In this document: one piece after another, positions 7,609 to 14,750 of the stretch
Layout of the letters: the number at the start of each line of letters is the position of its first letter
Position numbering within the stretch: the stretch's first letter is position 1
Assembly: GCF_024448165.1 (NCBI RefSeq)
Contig: NZ_JAMOLN010000073.1
Coordinates: 1-42,034 of the forward strand
DNA length: 42,034 bases
Direction of reading: 5' to 3'
Source of the DNA: Streptomyces longispororuber
GTDB taxonomy: Bacteria > Actinomycetota > Actinomycetes > Streptomycetales > Streptomycetaceae
Made by a program: the position numbers and the translations under genes
Notes under the pieces: generated by a model
Databases searched by the model: none
Told to the model about the DNA's origin: nothing
What the model saw: the letters and a program-made list of their open reading frames with translations, nothing else

Positions 7609-8544
7609 ATGACGGTCCCCGTAGCACTGTTGCTGCTCGGCTTGCTCGCCGCTGTCGTCGCCCCGCGCCTGCTGGCGCGCGCCGACTGGCCCGAGCGGGA
7701 GCCGATCGTCGCGCTGTGGGTGTGGCAGTGCGTCGTGGCGGCGGTGCTGCTGTGCTGCGCCCTGTCGATGACGCTCAGCGCGGCCGCCGCGTGGCAGGCG
7801 GTACGCGGGCACGTGTTCGCGCCCGCGCCCAGCGGAGTCGTCGACGCGTACGCGCTGCGGGCAGGACCCTGGGCGGTGACGCTCGCCGTGACGCTGGCGC
7901 TCGGCGGGGTGTGGACGGCCGCGATGCTGGTGCGCGAGGTGCGCGGGGCGCGGGTCCGGCGCGGTCGGCGGCGCGCCGAACTCCTGGTGCGCGCACCGCA
8001 GTTGCCCGGCGAGGAGCCCGCTACCGACCGGCTCGTGATCCTGGAGGGCGAGCGCCCCGACGCCTGGTGGCTGCCCGGGCAGACGCCCCAACTGGTGATC
8101 ACCACCGCCGCGTTGCGTCGCCTGAAGGGCCGTCAGCTCGATGCGGTGCTGGCGCACGAGATGGGCCACGCGCAGTGGCGGCACGACTGGCTGCTGCACT
8201 GCTCGGGCGCGCTGGCGTCCGGATTCCCGCAGGTTCCGGTGTTCGCCGCGTTCCGCGACGAGATGCACCGGCTCGTGGAGCTGGCCGCGGACGACGTGGC
8301 CTCGCGCCGGTTCGGCCGGCTGACCATCGCCCTCGCCCTGGTCGAACTCAACGAGGACCGCGGCGTGTTCGGCGGCCCCTGCCCGACACCGCACGCGCAT
8401 GTCCCGCAGCGCGTGCACCGGCTGCTCGCACCGCCGTCCCGGCTCACCCCGGCCCGCCGGCTGCGTCTGACGGCGGCCGCCGCGCTCGTCCCGCTGGTCC
8501 CCGTCCTGGTGGCCTTCGTCCCGGGGTTGCGGGCCCTGGGCTAG
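7609..8544 (+). CDS. M56 family membrane metallopeptidase (BlaR1/HtpX-like)
   Basis: A 311-residue membrane protease. Two or three N-terminal membrane helices are followed by a cytoplasmic domain with the zinc motif LAHEMGHAQWRHD (HExxH near residue 183) and the downstream third-ligand region VELAADDVASRR. A final hydrophobic segment ends the protein (AAALVPLVPVLVAFVPG). Family members such as BlaR1 cleave partner repressors, but no BlaI/MecI-type repressor gene is adjacent here, and the large extracellular sensor of BlaR1 is absent. The role is therefore open: membrane-protein quality control or a signalling cleavage. It follows the DUF5134 gene. Confidence 0.88.
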   Translation: MTVPVALLLLGLLAAVVAPRLLARADWPEREPIVALWVWQCVVAAVLLCCALSMTLSAAAAWQAVRGHVFAPAPSGVVDAYALRAGPWAVTLAVTLALGGVWTAAMLVREVRGARVRRGRRRAELLVRAPQLPGEEPATDRLVILEGERPDAWWLPGQTPQLVITTAALRRLKGRQLDAVLAHEMGHAQWRHDWLLHCSGALASGFPQVPVFAAFRDEMHRLVELAADDVASRRFGRLTIALALVELNEDRGVFGGPCPTPHAHVPQRVHRLLAPPSRLTPARRLRLTAAAALVPLVPVLVAFVPGLRALG

Positions 8545-8614
8545 GTGCTGGACGAGGAACTTGGCGAGGACCCGGGTTGGCCCGCGCCCCCGCCGATGGG
8601 CGAGGATCCTCCCC

Positions 8615-9292
8615 ATGCACCCGGCACGGCTCGACTCCCCGCACCGTTCCCGATCCCGCGCCCCGCTGACGGCGACGCTCGCGCTGACCTCGCTGCTGCT
8701 CCTGGTCCTCGTCGCGGTCCGGTGGCGCCCGCTGACGGACCTCGACTCCGGCATCGCCGATGACCTGCACCGCTCCGCCGTCGCCGAACCCGGCCTGACG
8801 CGGGCGAACCGGATCCTGACGGACTGGGTCTGGGACCCGTGGACGATGCGCGCCCTGTGCGCGGTCGTCGTGCTGGTGCTGGTGTGGCGGCTGCGGAACT
8901 GGGCGCTCGCGGGCTGGATCGCGGCGACCTGTCTGCTCGGCACGCTCGTGCAGCAGGGCCTCAAGGCGGCGGTCGACCGGCCCCGCCCGGTGTGGCCCGA
9001 CCCGGTGGACTCGGCGCACTACGCCGCGTTCCCCTCCGGGCACTCGATGACGGCGGTCGTCGTGTGCGGCCTCCTGCTGTGGCTGCTGCGCCGGTACGGC
9101 GCGGGGCGCGCGTTGCGCCGCACGGCACTGGCCGTCGCGGTGGTCTCGGTCCTCGGGGTGGGCCTCACCCGGCTGTGGCTGGGCGTGCACTGGCCGTCCG
9201 ACGTCCTGGGCGGCTGGCTGCTGGGCGCGCTCACGGTGACGGTGTCCACCGCCGCGTACGAACGGTGGAACGGCCTGAACAGCCGTCCTTGA
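8615..9292 (+). CDS. Phosphatase PAP2 family membrane protein
   Basis: A 225-residue protein starting MHPARLDSP with several membrane helices. The three PAP2 phosphatase motifs are intact: KAAVDRPRP (motif 1), FPSGHSM (motif 2) and TRLWLGVHWPSDVLGG (motif 3, catalytic His). Such proteins dephosphorylate lipid phosphates or polyprenyl pyrophosphates at the membrane surface. The ATG at 8615 is preferred over the longer open frame because the first membrane segment begins soon after. It stands between the M56 protease and a HAD hydrolase on the same strand, with gaps too wide to prove an operon. Confidence 0.9.
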   Translation: MHPARLDSPHRSRSRAPLTATLALTSLLLLVLVAVRWRPLTDLDSGIADDLHRSAVAEPGLTRANRILTDWVWDPWTMRALCAVVVLVLVWRLRNWALAGWIAATCLLGTLVQQGLKAAVDRPRPVWPDPVDSAHYAAFPSGHSMTAVVVCGLLLWLLRRYGAGRALRRTALAVAVVSVLGVGLTRLWLGVHWPSDVLGGWLLGALTVTVSTAAYERWNGLNSRP

Positions 9293-9325
9293 CCAGCGAG
9301 TTCGGCACCCCGCAGGATCGGTCGC

Positions 9326-10021
9326 ATGACGATCAAAGCGGTGCTCTTCGACTTCTCAGGGACCCTCTTCCGCATCGAGTCCACCGAGTCCTGGCTGCGC
9401 GCCGTGCTCGACTCGTCCGGACTGTCCATGTCCGACGGGGAGTTCAGCCGCGCCGTGGCGGGACTGCACGCGGTGGGCGCGCTGCCCGGCGGCACGACGC
9501 ACCACGTCGAGGTGCCCGGCCACCTGACGGAGCTGATGGCCGTCCGCGACGTCGACGCCGAGCGGCACCGGGCCGCGTACACGGGGATGGCCCGTGAGGT
9601 ACCGCTGCCCGACGACCGGCTCTACGACGCGCTGTACGACCGCCACATGCTGCCCGCGGCCTGGCGCCCCTACCCCGACGCGCTCGACGTCCTCACCGGT
9701 CTGCGCGAGCGCGGCGTACGCGTCGGCGTGGTCAGCAACATCGGCTGGGACCTGCGCCCCGTCTTCGTCGGGCACGGCCTCGACCCGTACGTGGACACGT
9801 ACGTCATGTCGTACCGGCACGGCATCACGAAGCCCGACCCGCGCCTGTTCACGACGGCCTGCGAGGCGCTCGGCGTGGCCCCCGGCGACACGCTGATGGT
9901 GGGCGACGACCGGCGCGCGGACGGCGGCGCCGCCGGCATCGGCTGCCGGGTGCACTTCGTGGAGCACCTGCCGGTGGACCGGCGCCCGGACGCCCTGCGC
10001 CCGGTCCTGGACCTGCTGTAG
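9326..10021 (+). CDS. HAD family hydrolase with altered motif I (DFSGT)
   Basis: A 231-residue HAD-superfamily protein. Motif I is LFDFSGTLF, motif II VGVVSNIGWD, motif III Lys in ITKPDPRLF and motif IV MVGDDRRADGG. A helical cap lies between motifs I and II, as in HAD-IA proteins. The second aspartate of the usual DxDxT motif, the general acid in HAD phosphatases, is serine here, a position that also varies in haloacid dehalogenases and phosphonatases. The enzyme may thus be a phosphatase with altered mechanism or act on another leaving group. No adjacent gene indicates the substrate. Confidence 0.88.
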   Translation: MTIKAVLFDFSGTLFRIESTESWLRAVLDSSGLSMSDGEFSRAVAGLHAVGALPGGTTHHVEVPGHLTELMAVRDVDAERHRAAYTGMAREVPLPDDRLYDALYDRHMLPAAWRPYPDALDVLTGLRERGVRVGVVSNIGWDLRPVFVGHGLDPYVDTYVMSYRHGITKPDPRLFTTACEALGVAPGDTLMVGDDRRADGGAAGIGCRVHFVEHLPVDRRPDALRPVLDLL

Positions 10022-10045
10022 CCCCCACGGCTCCTGGCGGGGCGC

Positions 10046-10459
10046 TCAGCCCTCGCCGTCCTTCCCGCACGCGCCCGCGTGATCGCAGTACGGCTGGTTC
10101 CCGCTGACGCCGCAGCCGCACAGGGTGGCCCGGACCTCCACGGCCCGCGACCCGTCGGCGGTACGGATCCGCAGGTCGCCGCGCATGACGAGGCGGCCGT
10201 CCGGTGTCCGCTCGATCGTCGTGGCCGCCGGGGGCACCTCCACGGTTCCGTCGAGGAGCTCGTAGCGCAGCGCGCCCGACGGACAGCGCCGGACGACCGC
10301 GGCGACCTCGTCGGCGGGCGCGGCGTCCGGCTGGATCCAGGGCCGCCGCGCCGTGTCGAAGACCTGCGGGAGGCCGCGCACGCACTCCGCGGCGTGCAGA
10401 CAGCGCTGCCCGTCGAACGTGACCGTGACCAGGTTCCCCGGGTACGGCTTGCGGGTCAC
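10046..10459 (-). CDS. Ferredoxin-like/CDGSH-type iron-sulfur protein with non-canonical CDGSH motif
   Basis: A 137-residue small iron-sulfur protein with two modules. The N-terminal one resembles the divergent mono-cluster ferredoxin domain (CLHAAECVRGLPQVF, then VVRRCPSGAL). The C-terminal one resembles a CDGSH iron-sulfur domain (TLCGCGVSGNQPYCDHAGAC). In CDGSH proteins three Cys and one His, four residues after the third Cys, bind a [2Fe-2S] cluster. Here that position is Gly; a His occurs at +2 and a Cys at +6. The GTG at 10459 overlaps the stop of the DUF2630 gene (GTGA), so the two are coupled. A redox or iron-handling role is likely, but the partner is unknown. Confidence 0.85.
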   Translation of the reverse strand: MTRKPYPGNLVTVTFDGQRCLHAAECVRGLPQVFDTARRPWIQPDAAPADEVAAVVRRCPSGALRYELLDGTVEVPPAATTIERTPDGRLVMRGDLRIRTADGSRAVEVRATLCGCGVSGNQPYCDHAGACGKDGEG

Positions 10460-10701
10460 GACTGGTATCCCTCGACCTGCCCGGACGGCCTGACCCGTGC
10501 CTCGTCGGGGTTCTCGCCGAACTCGGCCTTGGCCCGGCGCTGCCGCAGCAGGTCCCAGCACTGGTCGAGGGCCCGCTCCACGGCGGCCAGCCGCTCTCGC
10601 TCGGTGGCGGTGTCGATGGTCCCGTCGGCCAGGGACGCCCGGAGCTGCTTCTCGTCGTCGACCATGGCGCTGATCCGGCTCAGGATCTCCTGCTGGTCCA
10701 T
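10456..10701 (-). CDS. DUF2630 family protein
   Basis: An 81-residue soluble, charged, mostly helical protein beginning MDQQEILSRISAMVDDEKQL, matching the small actinobacterial DUF2630 family. The segment ERERLAAVERALDQCWDLLR looks like a coiled coil. No function is established for the family. Its stop overlaps the start of the iron-sulfur protein gene by 4 bp, so both are probably made from one message. A GGGAGG ribosome binding site precedes the ATG. Confidence 0.85.
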   Translation of the reverse strand: MDQQEILSRISAMVDDEKQLRASLADGTIDTATERERLAAVERALDQCWDLLRQRRAKAEFGENPDEARVRPSGQVEGYQS

Positions 10702-10818
10702 GTGGCACGCCTCCCGGTGAAGGTGACCCCCCGGCCCACTCTAGGAAGACCCGCCCGGCCCCGCGCGCGGAACGGCCCCCGGGCGGCGCCGACACCGTCC
10801 GGAGGCCCGCTCACGAAA

Positions 10819-10859
10819 CGGCCGTATCGGACGATCCCCCGCGTCGCCCGATACGGCCG
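10819..10859. repeat. Perfect 12-bp inverted repeat, 17-bp spacer
   Basis: CGGCCGTATCGG (10819-10830) and its exact reverse complement CCGATACGGCCG (10848-10859) flank a 17-bp spacer in the divergent gap between the DUF2630 gene and the TetR gene. It could form a stable hairpin or act as a two-half-site operator. It lies upstream of both genes, so a terminator role is unlikely. Confidence 0.75.
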
Positions 10860-10910
10860 GCCGCCCATGCGCACCACGCCCCGAAGGACCGGTGGCCGGG
10901 CCGCGCTGAG

Positions 10911-10935
10911 TATAGTTGGCTGGAAGCCAGTCAAC
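10911..10935 (+). promoter_or_regulatory. -10 hexamer and probable TetR operator upstream of the tetR-type gene
   Basis: A -10-like TATAGT (10911-10916) overlaps a near-perfect inverted repeat at 10915-10935, with arms GTTGGCTGG and CCAGTCAAC (one mismatch) around AAG. It is 13 bp before the ATG of the TetR gene, so autorepression is the simplest reading. Confidence 0.65.
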
Positions 10936-10948
10936 GCAGGAGTCAAGG

Positions 10949-11674
10949 ATGTCCCCCCGCAGCGCATCGGTCAATGAGGAGTTGCGCCGACGTTCCCGCG
11001 AACGGCTTCTGCAGGCGACGCTGGAGCTCGTCGGGGAGCGCGGGTACGACGCGACGACGCTCGGCGACATCGCGGACCGGGCCGGTTCGGCCCGCGGTCT
11101 GGTCTCGTACTACTTCCCGGGCAAGCGGCAGCTGCTGCAGTCCGCGGTGCACCGGCTGATGCACCGGACGCTGGAGGAGGCCCTGGCGCGGGAGCCGCGG
11201 CCCGACACCGAAGACGGGGACGAGCGGCTGGCCCGGGCGATCGACGCGATCCTGGGCCTCGCCCGCGACCAGCCCGTCCTGATGCGGACGCACATGGCCG
11301 GGATCCTCCAGGCCGAAGGGTTCGTGCAGTGCCCGGAGCAGCAGCGGCTCGCCGCGCTGCTGCGCGACACGGTGCTGCGGCACGGGACGCTCGACGTGGA
11401 TAGGGACTATCCGCTGCTGCGGGCCCTGCTGATGGGCGCGGTCTTCTCGATCCTGGTGCCCGGGGCGCCGATGCCGATGCCGACGCTGCGGGCGGAGCTG
11501 TTCCAGCGGTACGACCTGACGTGGGAACGGGGCTTCCCGCCGGGCGGCGGTGACGAGCCGTCCGACGAGAGCCCCGCGCACGACCGGGTGGCCGATTTCT
11601 CACGCTACTTCGAGCCGTTGCGGCCCCCGGCCGACCCTGACGGCCGGGGGGCGCGGCCTCCTCAGTCGAAGTAG
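10949..11674 (+). CDS. TetR/AcrR family transcriptional regulator
   Basis: A 241-residue regulator. The N-terminal TetR helix-turn-helix is clear: RERLLQATLELVGERGYDAT, then TLGDIADRAGSARGLVSYYF followed by GKRQLL. The C-terminal ligand domain is unassigned. The ATG at 10949 is chosen for its GGAG ribosome binding site and because an inverted-repeat operator lies immediately before it. The last residues (PPADPDGRGARPPQSK) are encoded by a GC hairpin that probably terminates the convergent LVIVD gene, and the two stops overlap by 13 bp. The target genes are unknown; self-regulation is likely. Confidence 0.9.
   Translation: MSPRSASVNEELRRRSRERLLQATLELVGERGYDATTLGDIADRAGSARGLVSYYFPGKRQLLQSAVHRLMHRTLEEALAREPRPDTEDGDERLARAIDAILGLARDQPVLMRTHMAGILQAEGFVQCPEQQRLAALLRDTVLRHGTLDVDRDYPLLRALLMGAVFSILVPGAPMPMPTLRAELFQRYDLTWERGFPPGGGDEPSDESPAHDRVADFSRYFEPLRPPADPDGRGARPPQSK
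11624..11650 (-). terminator. GC hairpin terminator of the LVIVD gene, inside the TetR coding end
   Basis: Perfect 10-bp arms CCCCCGGCCG and CGGCCGGGGG surround a 7-nt loop. It is 12 nt past the stop of the minus-strand LVIVD gene and within the last 17 codons of the TetR gene. There is no T-tract, as is usual for Streptomyces terminators. Confidence 0.65.
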
Positions 11675-13167
11675 TCGGGCTGCGTCTGGACGTTGAGCTC
11701 GTCCAGGTGGATCCGCTTGGCCGGATCCGTGCGCTTGTCGCTGAGCTTCAGGACGTCGAAGCCCTTCGCGATGTCGTTGGAGAAGATGTAGCCGTTGTAG
11801 TAGTACGCCGACCAGGAGCCGCCCGTGGTGAGCTTGTCGGTGGTCAGCGGGCCGCGCTCGAAGTAGCCGATCTCCTTGGGCTTCGCCGAGTCGGTGAAGT
11901 CCCAGACGGAGACGCCGCCCTGGTACCAGGCCTGGACCATCAGGTCCTTGCCCTTGACCGGGATCAGCGAGCCGTTGTGCGCGACGCAGTTCTCGGTGTC
12001 GGCCTGGTGGCGCGGGATCTTGAAGTAGCTCTTGAAAACGAGCTTGCGCTTGTCGCCCTTGCCGACGATGTCGTAGATGCCGTCGGCGCCGCGGTTCGGG
12101 CCGATGGCCGCGTTGCAGGTGGCGGCACCGCCACCGCCCAGCTCATCGGTGAACACGACCTTGTTCGCCTTCTGGTTGAAGGTCGCCGAGTGCCAGAACG
12201 CGAAGTTGACGTTGTCCTGGACGCGGTCGATGACCTTCGGGTTCTCCGGGTCCTTGATGGAGAACAGGATGCCGTCGCCCATGCAGGCACCGGCCGCCAG
12301 GTCCTTGGAGGGCAGGACCGTGATGTCGTGGCAGCCCGTGGTCTTGGAGACGCCGGGGTTGGTGGGCGCGCCCGGGTTGCCGCCGCCGTCCGGGCCCTCG
12401 CCCGGGAACAGCACAGGGAAGCCGACGACCGCCGCCTTCTCCGGAGCGTTGCGCGGCACCTTGATGACGGAGATGCCGTCGTGCGGCGGCTGGCAGTCGG
12501 GGAACGTCGCGCTCGGCGAGTACGAGGAGACGTAGATGTAGACGTTCTTCTTCTCCGGCACCAGGGAGTGCGTGTGCGAGCCGCACGCGGTCTCGACGGC
12601 GGCGACGTACTTCGGGTTCCGCTTGTCGCTGATGTCGAAGACCTTCATGCCCTCCCACGACGACTTCTCGGTCGCGGGCTGGGTGGTGGAGGCGCAGGAG
12701 TTGTCACTGCGGGAGCTGTCCGTGGACAGGAACAGCAGGTTCCCGGAGACGGTGACGTCGTTCTGCGATCCGGGACACAGGACCTGCGCGACGGTCCTGG
12801 GCGCCTTCGGGTTGCTGATGTCGAAGATGCGGAAGCCGTCGTAGTTCCCCGCGAAGGCGTACTTGCCCTGGAAGGCGAGGTCCGAGTTGGTGCCGGGCAG
12901 CGCGTCCTTGGGGATGTTGGTGAGGTGTTCGATGTTGTCGGAGTGGACGATCTCGTCCTGGCCGGGTATCTCGCCGGCGGCTATCGCCGCCTTCGCGCGA
13001 GCCTCGGTGCTCTCCGAGACGCTCTTGGGCGCGGCCGACTTGTCACCCGGGTCGGGCGTGGCCGACACGGGGCCGGCGGCGAGGAGCGCGGCGAGCAGGC
13101 CGGCGGCGGCGGTGGCAACTCCGAGGCGTCTGCGGCGCGTTCGGGCGGAGTTCTGCAACAGGGTCAC
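11662..13167 (-). CDS. Secreted LVIVD-repeat beta-propeller protein
   Basis: A 501-residue exported protein. The N-terminus ARTRRRRLGVATAAAGLLAA ends in a signal-peptide cleavage site near VSA-TPDPG; the arginine cluster would fit the Tat route. The mature part repeats an FDIS/VFDIS..NPK motif (GFRIFDISNPKAPRTVAQVL; GMKVFDISDKRNPKYVAAV; SVWDFTDSAKPKEIGYF), typical of LVIVD propellers. Several Cys and His residues (CGSHTH, GCHDI, CVAHNG) could bind metal. Its biochemical role is not known. It is divergent from a DUF305 lipoprotein gene, a pairing I recall from other Streptomyces. The start is GTG with a GGGAG ribosome binding site. Confidence 0.88.
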   Translation of the reverse strand: MTLLQNSARTRRRRLGVATAAAGLLAALLAAGPVSATPDPGDKSAAPKSVSESTEARAKAAIAAGEIPGQDEIVHSDNIEHLTNIPKDALPGTNSDLAFQGKYAFAGNYDGFRIFDISNPKAPRTVAQVLCPGSQNDVTVSGNLLFLSTDSSRSDNSCASTTQPATEKSSWEGMKVFDISDKRNPKYVAAVETACGSHTHSLVPEKKNVYIYVSSYSPSATFPDCQPPHDGISVIKVPRNAPEKAAVVGFPVLFPGEGPDGGGNPGAPTNPGVSKTTGCHDITVLPSKDLAAGACMGDGILFSIKDPENPKVIDRVQDNVNFAFWHSATFNQKANKVVFTDELGGGGAATCNAAIGPNRGADGIYDIVGKGDKRKLVFKSYFKIPRHQADTENCVAHNGSLIPVKGKDLMVQAWYQGGVSVWDFTDSAKPKEIGYFERGPLTTDKLTTGGSWSAYYYNGYIFSNDIAKGFDVLKLSDKRTDPAKRIHLDELNVQTQPDYFD

Positions 13168-13195
13168 TGTTGTCTCCCTGGTTGACGACGGCGTC

Positions 13196-13217
13196 GTTCA
13201 TACGTGAACGGTTCACG
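13196..13217. promoter_or_regulatory. Palindromic half-site cluster between the LVIVD and DUF305 genes
   Basis: Three TGAAC/GTTCA half-sites are packed together. GTTCA-TACG-TGAAC (13196-13209) overlaps the perfect palindrome CGTGAAC-G-GTTCACG (13203-13217). It lies in the short divergent gap of 74 bp, so one regulator could control both genes. The regulator is not identified. Confidence 0.55.
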
Positions 13218-13241
13218 GATCCCCCGAGTATCGTCTTCCTC

Positions 13242-13910
13242 ATGCACAGATCAACAGATGGCAACAGACTCGTCATGATAGTTGCTGTGCCCGCGCTGGT
13301 CGCGGCGCTGGCCCTGGGGGTGACCGGCTGCGACTCGGACGGGCCCGCGAAGGCCGACTCCCCGGCGTCCGGCGGCCCTTCGGTGATCGCTCCGGGCAAG
13401 CCCGGCGAGGCGGCGGAGACCCTGTCGGCCAAGGACGCCGAGCGGCGCGCCCCGGACGACAGCCCGAACTCGGCCGACGTCGGCTACGCGCAGATGATGA
13501 TCCAGCACCACGAGCAGGCCCTGACGATGACCCGACTCGTCCCGAAGCGGGCGGAGTCGGGGAAGGTGAAGCGGCTCGCCGAGCGCATCTCCGCGGCGCA
13601 GGCCCCGGAGATCGAGGTGATGCGCGGCTGGCTGAAGAAGTACGGCAAGTCCGAGTCGCCGACGGGCCACCAGGGGCACGGCACGATGCCGGGGATGGCG
13701 ACCGAGGCACAGCTGAAGAGTCTGCGGGCGGCGCACGGCGCCGCGTTCGACGAACTGTTCCTGAAGCTGATGATCACGCATCACCAGGGGGCCGTGACGA
13801 TGGCCACTGAAGTGAAGAGCGACGGGAACAACGTGCAGGTCGAGGAGATGGCCGACGACGTGATCGCGCAGCAGACGGCGGAGATCGGCCGGATGCGCGA
13901 CATGGGGTGA
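13242..13910 (+). CDS. DUF305 domain-containing lipoprotein
   Basis: A 222-residue protein. Residues 1-30 form a lipoprotein signal ending LALGVTGC, so Cys30 would be lipidated. Two DUF305 copies follow, each with the His-rich helix (YAQMMIQHHEQALTMTRL and LMITHHQGAVTMATEV) and Met-rich surroundings, suggesting copper or other metal binding. The ATG at 13242 is chosen because the signal peptide starts there; a longer open frame to 13170 has none. It is divergent from the LVIVD protein gene. The stop codon lies in the first unit of a degenerate tandem repeat that continues into the downstream spacer. Confidence 0.9.
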   Translation: MHRSTDGNRLVMIVAVPALVAALALGVTGCDSDGPAKADSPASGGPSVIAPGKPGEAAETLSAKDAERRAPDDSPNSADVGYAQMMIQHHEQALTMTRLVPKRAESGKVKRLAERISAAQAPEIEVMRGWLKKYGKSESPTGHQGHGTMPGMATEAQLKSLRAAHGAAFDELFLKLMITHHQGAVTMATEVKSDGNNVQVEEMADDVIAQQTAEIGRMRDMG

Positions 13911-14021
13911 CCGGGCGCGGCACGGCTGACGCGGGCGCGACATGGAGTGACGCGGGGCGCGAGGTCACGCGGGCGCGGCATGGGGTGACCCAGGCGCGCC
14001 ATCGGGTGACGCGGGCGCGAT
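13895..14021. repeat. Degenerate ~20-bp tandem repeat derived from the DUF305 gene end
   Basis: About six imperfect units of roughly 19-22 bp with core GGCGCGRCATGGGGTGACGC run from the last codons of the DUF305 gene to the start of the next gene's 3' end. Units begin near 13895, 13914, 13933, 13954, 13972 and 13993. The gene's own ATGGGGTGA stop context is the repeated element. Confidence 0.75.
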
Positions 14022-14031
14022 GCCCTGTTGT

Positions 14032-14583
14032 TCAGCGCCTGTTGTGGCGTGGCGCCAGGAACCCCGCGTCCCGGGCCGCCGCGATCAGGCGCAGCGATCT
14101 GCGGCGGCTGCGGCCCGTCGCGCACATCACCGCCAGGACCGGGTCGCGGCCTTCCGCCTGGGCCGCGCGATAGGTCTCGGCGACGCCGCGGCGCCCCTCG
14201 ACGCCGCGCGGCCAGGCCGGGCGCGCCCGCCGGCCGGCCACTCCTTCGCGCCCCTCCTCCCGGCGGGGCGAAGCGTCGAAGGGGCCCGCGTCGGAGTAGT
14301 CGGCGACGGCGACGAGGGCGCCCTCGGCCCAGTCGTCCCGTGCCACGCCGGGGTCGACGGCGGACAGCGGCGGCCCGGCCCCCATCTCCTCCAGGACGAC
14401 ACGGCCTTCCGTGACCCTGCCCAGCATGTCGACCCGGGCCCCGTCGCCGAACGCCAGCCGGACGTGGAAGCACGGCGTCCTGACGTCATCGCCGGGCCTC
14501 TCCCGGTTCCCCTGCGGCCGCTCAGAGACGGAATCGTCCGGCCGGTAGTGATCAGAAAAGTCGAAGAATGAACTCTCCAGCAC
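14032..14583 (-). CDS. DUF6214 family protein
   Basis: A 183-residue cytoplasmic protein that I match to the Streptomyces DUF6214 family. The family-like parts are TPCFHVRLAFGDGARVDMLG, ARPAWPRGVEGRRGVAETYR and the C-terminal VLAVMCATGRSRRRSLRLIA. The last looks like a basic DNA- or nucleic-acid-contacting helix, but no function is established. The GTG at 14583 is preceded by a -10 element TACCGT at 14595-14590, 6 nt away, and no ribosome binding site, suggesting a leaderless message. It is divergent from the ferredoxin reductase gene. Confidence 0.7.
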   Translation of the reverse strand: MLESSFFDFSDHYRPDDSVSERPQGNRERPGDDVRTPCFHVRLAFGDGARVDMLGRVTEGRVVLEEMGAGPPLSAVDPGVARDDWAEGALVAVADYSDAGPFDASPRREEGREGVAGRRARPAWPRGVEGRRGVAETYRAAQAEGRDPVLAVMCATGRSRRRSLRLIAAARDAGFLAPRHNRR

Positions 14584-14750
14584 ACGCGAACGGTAGCCCT
14601 ATGATCACGTTTGGTCATCAACGGCGCGCAGGGAGCCCTGCCGATCCCGGGGGCACAGCACGCCCACCACCCCCGTCCAGCCCCTCCCCGGCCGCCCCGT
14701 GCGGTGCCATGCTGAAGAGCATCAGCGCGCGCCAGCGGAAGGAGCCGCCC

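Noticed and set aside
7609..8544. BlaR1-type beta-lactam sensor
   Set aside because: The protein is too short for the penicillin-binding sensor domain and no BlaI/MecI repressor is adjacent.
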